Source: Zetaproteobacteria bacterium
GTDB taxonomy: Bacteria > Pseudomonadota > Zetaproteobacteria > Mariprofundales > Mariprofundaceae
Assembly (NCBI GenBank): GCA_021545665.1
Contig: JAJRTX010000031.1
Location: 1 to 22,139 of the forward strand
Reading direction: 5' to 3'
Length of the DNA: 22,139 bases
Part shown: positions 1 to 7,683 of the stretch, piece after piece
Layout of the letters: each line of letters begins with the position of its first letter
How positions within the stretch are numbered: the stretch's first letter is position 1
The notes under the pieces: model-generated
The model's database searches: none
The model's input: the letters and a program-made list of their open reading frames with translations, nothing else
What the model was told of the DNA's origin: nothing
Program-made: the position numbers and the translations under genes

Positions 1-259
1 TCTGAGTCAGCCCTGCTTCGATATGAATGTTTTCCTCTGGCGACAAGGTTCCACGCACCTGATCAGCAAGCTGTTGTGATATAAACACTTCGCCGCCGTG
101 TAGTTGGATGCCTTTGCAGCGGGCAGGCGTTTCGTGTTCACTGAAGCTGCCGACTTCAATCACCACAGCCGCAGGCGTGCGGGCAAGGGCAGGGGAGGCA
201 AACAGGGGTATGATCGTGATGCTCGCTAGTAATAGTTGCCAAGGGCTTGTTAATTGCAT
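1..259 (-). CDS. Exported protein, N-terminal fragment (runs off the window)
   Basis: Read on the minus strand from ATG at 259, the frame stays open for 86 codons to the window edge, so only the N-terminus is present. It begins MQLTSPWQLLLASITIIPLF and continues to a typical ASPALA-type Sec cleavage region at about residues 21-26. The mature part starts RTPAAVVIEVGSFSEHETPA and has one Cys (residue 48). The start overlaps the end of the upstream gene by 10 bp. No strong ribosome binding site is visible, so translation is probably coupled to that gene. No family is recognised from this fragment. It is the last visible member of the minus-strand cluster of exported proteins. Confidence 0.72.
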   Translation of the reverse strand, partial: MQLTSPWQLLLASITIIPLFASPALARTPAAVVIEVGSFSEHETPARCKGIQLHGGEVFISQQLADQVRGTLSPEENIHIEAGLTQ

Positions 260-1266
260 TTTAGTACACCAAATGGTTTTCCAGCATCCACTTCTACCTC
301 TAAACTTTCATTCCCCGGCGGCAAATCTAGAGTGTCGACATAACTGACATGTTCACCGCTATTCAGCAGAATCTGCTTCGGCGGTCTGCCCGGATGTGCG
401 CTGACCACCTGATTATCGGCCAGAATCCATGTCACTGTGTCGACGGATGGGGTGTTGATCTCCAGAGCATAGCGACTTTGGTTCTTCACTGTGACGATTG
501 ATTCCACAGCACCGTCTGGCAATGTTCGGGTGCTTAGATTGCAGGAGAGTGGGGCGCTTGCATTGGCGGGGGATTGTTTTTTTACCGCCTTGTCTGTTTT
601 GGCATTCTGAATGGCATCCATGCGGTCTATCGTTTCACCGAGTCTGTCCATCAATGTCTGGTAGGGGATATCGAGTTTTTCATCGCCAAATTCGACGATT
701 TTGATATAGAGTTTCCACTGCCCCCAATGGTTGTCGAGATATTCATAGACGCGGTTCAAAGCCGTCAGAACCAGATACCAGCCTTCGTAGGTTGCGGCCA
801 GCTTTTCGGGTTTAAGTTTGGCAATCAGTTTATCTGCTTTGGCTATCGCCGCATTCTTGGCAAGCCCCTGTTTTTCCATTATTTGAACCAGTGATTCGCG
901 TAAACCGCGATGCATCAACGCCAGCGAATTGGCCAGCCGGGATGCTTTATTCACCTCAATCAGGCGATGAACCAGAACCTGCTTTGAATCAATCCCCATC
1001 GATCCCTGATACAAATAGGGAACCACCTTCGCCATTGCCAACATTGTCTCTGCCAAACGCGCCTTTCTCTGCGCCTCGAATAATTGCATGGCACCAGTAA
1101 TGGTCTGTTCCACTTTGGCCTGTTGGCCGGGTTCAGCGGCGTAACTCTGAGCTGTCAGCAATCCCACCAAAAGCAGTGCAGAGATAATTACAGTAGTATA
1201 ATACATACTCACTTTTTTCTTAGTGGTGGATGTGTTTGTGTGCATATCATAATACTGTCGCATCAT
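250..1266 (-). CDS. Exported helical-family protein with C-terminal beta domain (338 aa)
   Basis: The start chosen is the ATGATG at 1266, preceded by AAAGGAAA; a GTG at 1281 overlapping the previous stop is possible but has a poorer site. Residues 1-21 are a long polar n-region, 22-39 a hydrophobic segment, and a SYAA cleavage-type site follows. Residues of about 50-215 are helical and match the 199-aa protein at 5618-6217 along their length: GAMQLFEAQRKARL against GAVQMFVAQRQIRL, NKASRLANSLALM against ANASRLANALAAM, and VYEYLDNHWGQW against LYAYLDLHWDKW. The last 95 residues are predicted beta-rich, with a Cys near each end (LSCNL and VLKCN) that could form a disulfide. This tail is absent from the short paralog. 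The family is not one I can name. The gene begins 11 bp after the 1384-aa scaffold, so they are very likely cotranscribed. Confidence 0.85.
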   Translation of the reverse strand: MMRQYYDMHTNTSTTKKKVSMYYTTVIISALLLVGLLTAQSYAAEPGQQAKVEQTITGAMQLFEAQRKARLAETMLAMAKVVPYLYQGSMGIDSKQVLVHRLIEVNKASRLANSLALMHRGLRESLVQIMEKQGLAKNAAIAKADKLIAKLKPEKLAATYEGWYLVLTALNRVYEYLDNHWGQWKLYIKIVEFGDEKLDIPYQTLMDRLGETIDRMDAIQNAKTDKAVKKQSPANASAPLSCNLSTRTLPDGAVESIVTVKNQSRYALEINTPSVDTVTWILADNQVVSAHPGRPPKQILLNSGEHVSYVDTLDLPPGNESLEVEVDAGKPFGVLKCN

Positions 1267-1277
1267 TATGTTTCCTT

Positions 1278-4200
1278 TCACTCTAGCTCAGGCTTGTCTT
1301 TCTCAATAAATGAGACATTTACCTTGTGCATTTCGGGGGTTTCAAGTTGTGAAGCTTTAACTTTGTTATCAACAAGCAACTGACCGACATAAACCATGAC
1401 TTCGACCTGGTAATAACCTTTGGGAAGTTCTCCCATAATAGTTTTCCTGGGGCCTTCTTTTATACTTGAAGGTATCAGATGGTATTTTCGAATGAGAAGG
1501 CTGGATGCCCCACTTGTTACAAACTTGGAGTAGGTGCCTGAATAAACGCCTTGTTTGCTGTTACCTTGATGATCATAGATCTGATCGTCTGAAACAATAT
1601 GTTCTCCCACAAGTCTGGATGCTCCAGCAAGCGCATCCAGAATAGCCCTGTCAACTGAAGGCCCGAATCCAATCATATGGTGAGCCTTGCCGCCAGGCAA
1701 TGGAGACATGAGCTTTCCACCACCACTAATCCTTTTGCACGTCCAGCCTTTAGGCAGATGATAGAGTTTTGTGAAGGTGTGGATCTTACTGGTAGAAGAT
1801 TTAACACCTCTTATTAAATCAGCAGAACCTCTAAATTCTTTTTTGGTAAAAGTCTCAATAAATTTACATTTACCATCCGAAGGGAGATTCACAAGATTAG
1901 TTTCAGACGAAGAAGCAGGCTTGTTAAGTGATGTGTGACCCTCATGTTCCCAGATGGCATAATTATCACCGGTTCTGAGCATCTTTAGTCCTTCTTTGGT
2001 GATTGTATGATCAGGAATACCTTTTCCTCGCCCAATCACTTTTTGGAGCACATGTTGCCCATCAGATGTGACGTTACGATCCTCTGAGCCCTTATCTTTC
2101 AGATTACCTGAGTTGAGCTCCCCGTAGGTCGTAGTTATGTATTGTGCCCAGCGCACTAACGCTTTGCGTAAGGAGGTTAGTTCCTTCTTACTAAGGCATT
2201 TCCAGTACTCCCCTCCCGGAGGCGCGTTGATCAGAAAGGAGCCCTTCTTATATTTATCCCAGCTATCGATCAAACCGAGTTTTTGATAAAAGAATATATC
2301 ATCCGGCTTTAACTGCTTATCGAATCGTATGATTGCCGTTGCCATGCTGCGCGGATATTTAATTCTATTTTGTTCCAGTTCACTTCTCAGCTTTTCCAAC
2401 TCAATACGGTTGATTTGGCAATACCAGTTTTTCACTTGCACTTCAGCAGGCGCAGCCCCTTTGTAAACAGAAGCCTCCAAGCTTGTATCCGGAGCAATCA
2501 ATTCAAAAGTTTCGTTCTCCGGATCATTAAATTCAGCTCCCTCATCATCTATCAATCCAGAATCCGCAGGAGCCGGTACTGTCAGAGGTTTGTTCTCATT
2601 AACATCATCCTTTTTTAACTCTCCTACCAATCCATAGTTATTTTTATGGCTGGATTCTCCCAGAGAAAACACATTTCCTTTTTCATCAAAGGTTAAGATA
2701 AGACCCCATATTGAAATTTTCTTCTTCGTTGGGTCAGCCGACCATCTGGCCAGGTTAATAGTTTCAACCTTACCTGTTGTTTGGTAAAATCCTGTGCATG
2801 AAAATGCCTCGCCAGAGTAGATGCAGGAGTATGTTTCTCCTCCTTTTACTGCTCCTAATGGACTAGTTTCCCATCTAGTGTAACCCTTCGAGTCATCGAA
2901 TTTATCTGCTGTTTTATTAAGAACTACTGAGAACCTGTTGCCTTGACTGATATATTCTATCCAACCTGAAGGTTCTTGATTGTCTGAATCACGGATAAGA
3001 GTTAGCGAATCATGTGCATTACTTTCACAATACCCCCATGTACCAGAAATACGATTTTTATCACTGCTACAGGATAGTTTCACGAGCCCCCAGTGGGTAC
3101 TGCCTTGCTTCGATTTACCGCAATCTTTATTGGACTGGTTTTCCACCCAATATCCACTCAACCCTTCACCTTGTTTATTTAAGAAGAGGTGACCATTCTG
3201 CTCAGAGTCATATAATCCGAGAATATTACCATCTGAATTGGTTTTAAAATGGATGTCCCCACTACCATCTCCCGAAGACCAATTTATACGCCATTTACCA
3301 GTGATATCGCCGCAAGAGTTGCTTTCTTTTTCACCCTGAGAACAATCTTTGCTACCAGACTCTGCTTTGACCGATACATCATCAAGTGCCCAAACCTCAT
3401 CTGGGAAACCCAGATAAGTTTGGCTAGGTTGTGAAACGCTCCCATTAAAAGAAAGGGTTAAATCGCCACCTGGATGATCCACGGTTAATTCAGGAGAGTA
3501 TCGGAAATTTGCGACGGTCCCTTGTGATGAACTGTAATGCAGAAGATTCACCCCTGAGTTATCTGTTTGATTAGGATGTTTGACACCGCCGAGAGGAGTG
3601 CTTTTCGAATAGGACTGGCTTATAGCAGAGTGCCCCGCAGTGGAGAACGTAGCATTGAGATACTGTTTACCATTGATTAAGAAGCTGAATGAATCGGGCC
3701 CGTAACCATTTTCACCGTTGCCATCCCAAGTATGAAGTGTGTAGAAATCGAATTTTACCTTGTAATTCCCTGCTTTTACACCTGAAAGCTTCAGTTGAAC
3801 CTGGTCATTATTGAAAAGTCCTAAAGTCTTTTTTCCCTTGTTATCGGCACTTAGATTTGAATGTGACCAGTGTGAAGTATCTCCGCTTTGGAAATCACTT
3901 TGATAAGTAATGTCTTCTTCACAAGAGCCATTGGCTAATGTTGAAGAGTCGCTTCCTTCTACATTAGTTTTTTCTGCAACAGGCTTTTCTTCTTTCTTCT
4001 CTAAATTGATCTCATCAGTATCTTTTTCGGCCCATGAAACTTTTAATTGAACCGCATTCTCAATATGCGGCGACTTTGGTAGGTGATTACGAATTTCCTT
4101 TTGGATTCTGGAAGCAGTTTTATTGTACTCATTCCATGCATTAATTATGCCTTGCTTTTCTTTAACCCCGGAGCCTCTCGGAATGCTGTGATACTGCTGC

Positions 4201-5432
4201 TTTAATTCCTTCTTTTTCCCCTCTAATGTTTCGATTTTTTTTCTGCTTTCATTGACTTTTGTTTTCAGTGGCTCGTACTCTTTTCGCAACTTTTCAAACT
4301 GCAGTCGGGCGGACTTGGCAAGTTCAAGGTATTTTTCTTTCTTCTTTTCCAGTCTCTTAACCAACTCTCTTTGCCTTTCTGACCATGTGCTTGGATCATC
4401 GGATACATTTTTAATTCTCCTTAGATCCCCTCTTAGCTTTCGCTCTTTTTTTCTAAGATCTGAAATCAAGGAGTTGTTTTTTGGATATTTATTCTTTTCA
4501 TGAGTAATTTCATTTCTTATCTTGGAAAGCTCCTCACTGTAGAGACGAATTCTGCTTTTTTTCTTGCCAAGAGTACGGTAATCAATATCCCTTTGAGCAT
4601 CACCTGCTGTATTAGCAAAGTCTGCATGTCTACGCTTTTCATGTGCGAGGTCATCACGCAGACTGTTAAGGTTTTCTTGTTGCCTGGCCACTTTCTGACT
4701 CAATGCATCATGATCTTTCTTCAGCTTGGAGAGTTCACCAAGAATCTTATCTTTCTGATCCTTTCCCGTACTCACATCAAGACGTTGGCGAGCTAGGTCA
4801 TATTTTCTCTCAGCTGCTTTCAATCTCTTTTTGAATGTCTCCTTCTCTTCCAGATACCAAGTAGCCCATTCATGATATGAATAAACGGTTGCAACTGCTG
4901 CATGAGTGAGACACTTAGGCCCAGACCAATAAGAGTTAGACCCTACAGGATAAAACGCCTTAGTTTCTGAACTCTCAGCTGATCTTCTTTTTTGTTGGCT
5001 GTTGATGACTCTAATAATTGACTTCGCATTTCGTTCTAGTTCTTCAAATTTGTATTCCCCAATCGTATGAATCCATTTTTTTGAATCTGGTGATTTAGGT
5101 TTATACGTAAGTACACCCGAATTTGAAATATCATCGAAACTTTCTTTCAGCCCATCTAAATAAATGTGTTTATAACAATCGCCAAAACCTTTCCAGCAAA
5201 TTTTTTTCTCTCCCACTGAAGAAACAAACCGAGAGCTATGTTGTGGATCTAATATCACATCACATTGTTTTTTTGTTGAAGTAGAGGAACCCGCTGCCGC
5301 TTCACCAATATTGAAGTATTGGCTACTTACCAAAAACATAAGACAAATCAGGAGGCGTTTTATATCCATATTAAAAGGCCTATGCTGTTTTACATAGAGG
5401 CCGAATAAGGGTGAAACCTTCAATATTCTCAT
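1278..5432 (-). CDS. Large secreted multidomain coiled-coil scaffold protein (1384 aa)
   Basis: The start is ATG at 5432 because GAGGAG lies 7 nt upstream; an internal ATG at 5369 would give a more classical signal peptide. In 1384-aa numbering: the hydrophobic signal is at about 25-45. A Cys-containing N-terminal module (57-195; CWKGFGDC, GPKCLTH, YHEWATWYLEE) is followed by a long charged coiled coil (195-455). A KEEKPVAEK linker leads to a jelly-roll-like domain (505-692). A 'GKWRINWSSGDG' domain (706-815) is followed by a possibly related beta domain (820-935). A WYC...NAPPGG...KC domain (1000-1100) and an LPP20-like tail (about 1250-1384; GFGPSVDRAILDALAGASRL) complete the protein. The N-terminal half is paralogous to 8119-10353. 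Export and extracellular or envelope location are well supported. The scaffold or adhesin role is inference. Confidence 0.9.
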   Translation of the reverse strand: MRILKVSPLFGLYVKQHRPFNMDIKRLLICLMFLVSSQYFNIGEAAAGSSTSTKKQCDVILDPQHSSRFVSSVGEKKICWKGFGDCYKHIYLDGLKESFDDISNSGVLTYKPKSPDSKKWIHTIGEYKFEELERNAKSIIRVINSQQKRRSAESSETKAFYPVGSNSYWSGPKCLTHAAVATVYSYHEWATWYLEEKETFKKRLKAAERKYDLARQRLDVSTGKDQKDKILGELSKLKKDHDALSQKVARQQENLNSLRDDLAHEKRRHADFANTAGDAQRDIDYRTLGKKKSRIRLYSEELSKIRNEITHEKNKYPKNNSLISDLRKKERKLRGDLRRIKNVSDDPSTWSERQRELVKRLEKKKEKYLELAKSARLQFEKLRKEYEPLKTKVNESRKKIETLEGKKKELKQQYHSIPRGSGVKEKQGIINAWNEYNKTASRIQKEIRNHLPKSPHIENAVQLKVSWAEKDTDEINLEKKEEKPVAEKTNVEGSDSSTLANGSCEEDITYQSDFQSGDTSHWSHSNLSADNKGKKTLGLFNNDQVQLKLSGVKAGNYKVKFDFYTLHTWDGNGENGYGPDSFSFLINGKQYLNATFSTAGHSAISQSYSKSTPLGGVKHPNQTDNSGVNLLHYSSSQGTVANFRYSPELTVDHPGGDLTLSFNGSVSQPSQTYLGFPDEVWALDDVSVKAESGSKDCSQGEKESNSCGDITGKWRINWSSGDGSGDIHFKTNSDGNILGLYDSEQNGHLFLNKQGEGLSGYWVENQSNKDCGKSKQGSTHWGLVKLSCSSDKNRISGTWGYCESNAHDSLTLIRDSDNQEPSGWIEYISQGNRFSVVLNKTADKFDDSKGYTRWETSPLGAVKGGETYSCIYSGEAFSCTGFYQTTGKVETINLARWSADPTKKKISIWGLILTFDEKGNVFSLGESSHKNNYGLVGELKKDDVNENKPLTVPAPADSGLIDDEGAEFNDPENETFELIAPDTSLEASVYKGAAPAEVQVKNWYCQINRIELEKLRSELEQNRIKYPRSMATAIIRFDKQLKPDDIFFYQKLGLIDSWDKYKKGSFLINAPPGGEYWKCLSKKELTSLRKALVRWAQYITTTYGELNSGNLKDKGSEDRNVTSDGQHVLQKVIGRGKGIPDHTITKEGLKMLRTGDNYAIWEHEGHTSLNKPASSSETNLVNLPSDGKCKFIETFTKKEFRGSADLIRGVKSSTSKIHTFTKLYHLPKGWTCKRISGGGKLMSPLPGGKAHHMIGFGPSVDRAILDALAGASRLVGEHIVSDDQIYDHQGNSKQGVYSGTYSKFVTSGASSLLIRKYHLIPSSIKEGPRKTIMGELPKGYYQVEVMVYVGQLLVDNKVKASQLETPEMHKVNVSFIEKDKPELE
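2130..2429 (-). other. WYC-APPGG domain inside the 1384-aa scaffold
   Basis: This segment encodes a module whose landmarks are WYC, then about 65 residues later NAPPGG, then WKC and KKELTSLRKAL. The same order (WYC, DAPPGG, FKCC, KSELDLIAKKTELAL) makes up almost the whole mature protein encoded at 15024-15569. Both copies place one Cys right after WY and another shortly after the PPGG turn, so a structural disulfide or metal site is plausible. I do not know a named family for it. Confidence 0.65.
2988..3308 (-). repeat. Copy 1 of a 321-bp dispersed direct repeat (GKWRINW domain)
   Basis: This DNA is almost identical to 8082-8400 in the other scaffold gene. My hand alignment gives 13 substitutions and one 2-bp indel. 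It encodes DITGKWRINWSSGDG... through SGTWGYCESNAHDS, an apparently beta-rich domain with several Cys. In this copy the reading frame is intact, with CG at 3052-3053 that the other copy lacks. The match stops sharply at both ends, which suggests recent domain duplication or gene conversion rather than selection on protein alone. Confidence 0.93.
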
Positions 5433-5439
5433 ATAACTT

Positions 5440-5445
5440 CTCCTC
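5440..5445 (-). promoter_or_regulatory. Ribosome binding site deciding the start of the 1384-aa scaffold
   Basis: GAGGAG on the minus strand lies 7 nt before the ATG at 5432. It is much stronger than the AGG before the in-frame ATG at 5369, and it argues against the farther upstream ATG at 5474. Confidence 0.7.
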
Positions 5446-5456
5446 GTGCTGTCTAG

Positions 5457-5499
5457 GGGCTGTTCACAACCCACTCAAAACAGAGATCTCCAACAGCCC
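5457..5499. repeat. Inverted repeat in the leader of the 1384-aa scaffold gene
   Basis: GGGCTGTT at 5457-5464 pairs perfectly with AACAGCCC at 5492-5499 across a 27-nt loop that itself contains the palindrome AGATCT. It sits about 25 nt upstream of the scaffold start and just before the ribosome binding site. It lies in a 185-bp gap that is large for this cluster. It could be an operator or an RNA hairpin affecting expression. No U-run follows, so it is a poor intrinsic terminator. I see no convincing -35/-10 pair in the gap. Confidence 0.4.
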
Positions 5500-5600
5500 T
5501 ATCAATTGACTACTTTATCATCATTCCTTCGCCGGAGTCCTTAATCTTCAGAAGCGATCAAGTTCCTGCCAAGTGTAGTTATTACCCTAATCGGTGCATG

Positions 5601-5616
5601 GGCTTTGGCAAAAGCC
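5601..5616 (-). terminator. Weak hairpin directly after the 199-aa gene
   Basis: GGCTTT (5601-5606) and AAAGCC (5611-5616) form a 6-bp stem with a 4-nt loop one base beyond the stop codon of the 199-aa gene. No U-tract follows on the minus strand. It may only slow or protect the 3' end. Confidence 0.25.
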
Positions 5617-5617
5617 T

Positions 5618-6217
5618 TCATTTATCGCTATTGTCACCGCTTATCAGGTTGATGGCCTCGCCCATCTCCTTAATCAACCGCTGATATGCAGCATTCAATT
5701 CCCTGTCTTTAAAATCATCTTTCTTCCTGCCCCATTTATCCCAATGCAGGTCGAGATAAGCATACAATCTTTTCAGGGCCTCAAAAAGCACATCATATTT
5801 TGCAAACAAGACTGCATTCATGGTCGGTTCCAGTTCACCAAACAGATGTGGCAGGGCAGCTTTGATCTCTTTATCACTCTGACCATGACGTTGCAGGATC
5901 AATCGCATGGCCGGGATGGCGCTGCCATTCATTGCAGCCAATGCATTGGCGAGGCGTGATGCATTGGCAAGCTCTTCAATACGGCGGCGCAGCTCATCAT
6001 GTGAATCAATGCTCGTCACTCCTTCCGATATATACGACCCGACTTGTCCCATTGCCTGCTGGAATTGCTCCAGCCGAATCTGCCGCTGAGCCACAAACAT
6101 CTGCACAGCTCCATAAGACAGCTGCTCAATATCTGGTCGAAACTCCTTGTCCTCAGCCGCATAACACGGGGCTGCCATTAACGCTATAAAAGCAAATACA
6201 ATAATATATTTTTTCAT
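5618..6217 (-). CDS. Exported small helical protein (199 aa), paralog of 250-1266
   Basis: The start is ATG at 6217, with GGAGG 5 nt upstream; an upstream start at 6238 is less likely. A clear Sec signal peptide, MKKYIIVFAFIALMAAPCYAA, ends in an AxA-type site. The mature part is mostly alpha-helical and charged, with the family signatures GAVQMFVAQRQIRLEQFQQA, ANASRLANALAAMN, AKYDVLFEALKRLYAYLDLH and ELNAAYQRLIKEMGEAINLI. The same family is represented by 250-1266 (longer, extra beta tail) and by the truncated relic at 18896-19171, to which its C-terminal half is closer. The gene lies 30 bp after the 63-aa gene and upstream of the 1384-aa scaffold. A small periplasmic or extracellular partner of the scaffolds is a reasonable inference, but no biochemical role can be assigned. 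Confidence 0.87.
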   Translation of the reverse strand: MKKYIIVFAFIALMAAPCYAAEDKEFRPDIEQLSYGAVQMFVAQRQIRLEQFQQAMGQVGSYISEGVTSIDSHDELRRRIEELANASRLANALAAMNGSAIPAMRLILQRHGQSDKEIKAALPHLFGELEPTMNAVLFAKYDVLFEALKRLYAYLDLHWDKWGRKKDDFKDRELNAAYQRLIKEMGEAINLISGDNSDK

Positions 6218-6247
6218 TTTTCCTCCTATCCCAATCACTCGGTCAGA

Positions 6248-6439
6248 TTACTCTGCACAATATTTATCATCTTGTTGTTTCGATTTCCTGTATGCCTTAA
6301 AAGCAGAGACCATGCCCACAATCGATGCCAGTGTGAAAATGATTGCCACTGTAGCTGTGGCTACCCATGGAACGTGCATTTCAACCTTTGTCTGGGAAGC
6401 AACAGCCAATGTTACTACTACTGCCATGGTGTTATACAC
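6248..6439 (-). CDS. Small inner-membrane protein (63 aa)
   Basis: The frame opens with GTG at 6439, 11 bp after the VWA-LamG stop; ATG at 6427 gives 59 residues. The middle is one clear membrane segment (about residues 24-47, VPWVATATVAIIFTLASIVG), preceded by a weaker hydrophobic stretch (MAVVVTLAVA) that may be a signal or a second span. The tail KAYRKSKQQDDKYC is positively charged and probably cytoplasmic, and ends near a Cys. No strong ribosome binding site is visible, so translation may depend on coupling. The snug fit between two real genes with about 30 bp or less on either side supports it being a gene. There is no recognised family. Confidence 0.6.
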   Translation of the reverse strand: MYNTMAVVVTLAVASQTKVEMHVPWVATATVAIIFTLASIVGMVSAFKAYRKSKQQDDKYCAE

Positions 6440-6450
6440 AGCTACACAGT

Positions 6451-7683
6451 TTATTCATTTTTTAGCGACCTTATTTCTTTCGCAATCGCACTGATTTCAG
6501 CGATGGTCAGTACACCATCATAAATCCGAATATCATCCAGTTGCCCGTGGAAGAATTCCTTGTAGGGATCAAATTGGCGGCCAAGCCGGGTATGCGAGCC
6601 TGATTCAATGGAAACAAGATTCCTGTTGAATGCAACCTGAGGTACATTATCGATGAATAATTGGGTCTTGCCAGGGCTCGCTGCATCGACAACAAGGGCA
6701 TAATGGTGCCATTTACCATCCGTCGACATTTTTGCCGATGTGCCATCGGATGAGAAATCAGTGACCCGAATTGCACCTGAAGGAGACTGCCCGATATAAA
6801 ACCCCGGGCCCATTGATTTTCCCTGAGAAATAAATTCAGCATAGCCCTTTTGAGCGGATAGCTGGCGAGCAAAGAAAGCCAGAGTATAACTCCCTTTGAC
6901 GGGCACGATATGAGTGCCAAACTGGACATAATCATCGTTACCATCAAGTAACAGGCTGCCATCAATGATGCTAGCTCCATTCATCAATTCACCATCTGCA
7001 TCACCGACAGAATCAGAGGCATCGCCATCAAACTGATAATGGTGAATAAGAGGTGTGTTCCCTGCGATACTCTGTTTGATCTGGCTGAAACTCTTTGCCA
7101 GTTCACTGGCGTTGCCTGCTGAATAATAATTGCCGCCGCCATTTTTGGCGATGCATTGTAACTGTTTCGCTTCGCCAGCTTTGACATCGAAACCAACAAC
7201 ATCCAGCCGAATATATGCTCCCGCAGCACTGGCTTTTCTGGCTGCTTCACAGGGGTCGCCATGGCAGCTTTCCTTGCCATCACTCACTACTACAATAGAA
7301 GTGGCTCCATCCCGCCCTTTCACTTGTTCAAGAGCAAATTCAATGGACCGGGTTAATGGTGTTTTACCTTTTGGGGTGATCGAAGACACTGCACTGATGA
7401 GAACTTCACGCTCTGAACCAACAGGAGCGAGCAACTGGATGTCACTGCAATCCCCTTTACTGCGGTGCCCGTAGGCAATCAGTCCCAAATCGACATCTTC
7501 TGGCAACTCTTTTAGCAGGCCGGTCATGGCTGTTTTAGCCAGTTCGATTTTTGTTTTGCCTTCGATCTGTCCCCACATGCTGCCGGAACCATCAAAGATG
7601 ATGAGCACAGCAGGCTTGGCAGCAAACACGCTGATCGGGAATACAAATAGAAAAACCAGCATTACATATCTAGCTCCCTTCAT
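6451..7683 (-). CDS. Secreted VWA-LamG protein (410 aa)
   Basis: The signal peptide is MKGARYVMLVFLFVFPISVFA. A von Willebrand factor A domain follows (about 25-205), with a complete MIDAS: DGSGS at 31-35, the Thr in GKTPLTRS, and the Asp in VVVSDGKES. A Cys pair appears in the insert SCHGDPCEAA. This form is close to Ca-activated-channel-type or periplasmic VWA proteins. Residues 212-400 form a LamG/concanavalin A-like jelly roll: HHYQFDGDASDSVGDADG, DGNDDYVQFG, WHHYALVVDA, LFIDNVPQ and GQLDDIRIYDGVL. The VWA domain would bind a metal-dependent ligand and the LamG domain a protein or glycan. The ATG shares one base with the stop of the upstream lectin-tail frame (TGATG), which signals translational coupling. 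Domain calls are firm; the ligand is unknown. Confidence 0.92.
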   Translation of the reverse strand: MKGARYVMLVFLFVFPISVFAAKPAVLIIFDGSGSMWGQIEGKTKIELAKTAMTGLLKELPEDVDLGLIAYGHRSKGDCSDIQLLAPVGSEREVLISAVSSITPKGKTPLTRSIEFALEQVKGRDGATSIVVVSDGKESCHGDPCEAARKASAAGAYIRLDVVGFDVKAGEAKQLQCIAKNGGGNYYSAGNASELAKSFSQIKQSIAGNTPLIHHYQFDGDASDSVGDADGELMNGASIIDGSLLLDGNDDYVQFGTHIVPVKGSYTLAFFARQLSAQKGYAEFISQGKSMGPGFYIGQSPSGAIRVTDFSSDGTSAKMSTDGKWHHYALVVDAASPGKTQLFIDNVPQVAFNRNLVSIESGSHTRLGRQFDPYKEFFHGQLDDIRIYDGVLTIAEISAIAKEIRSLKNE

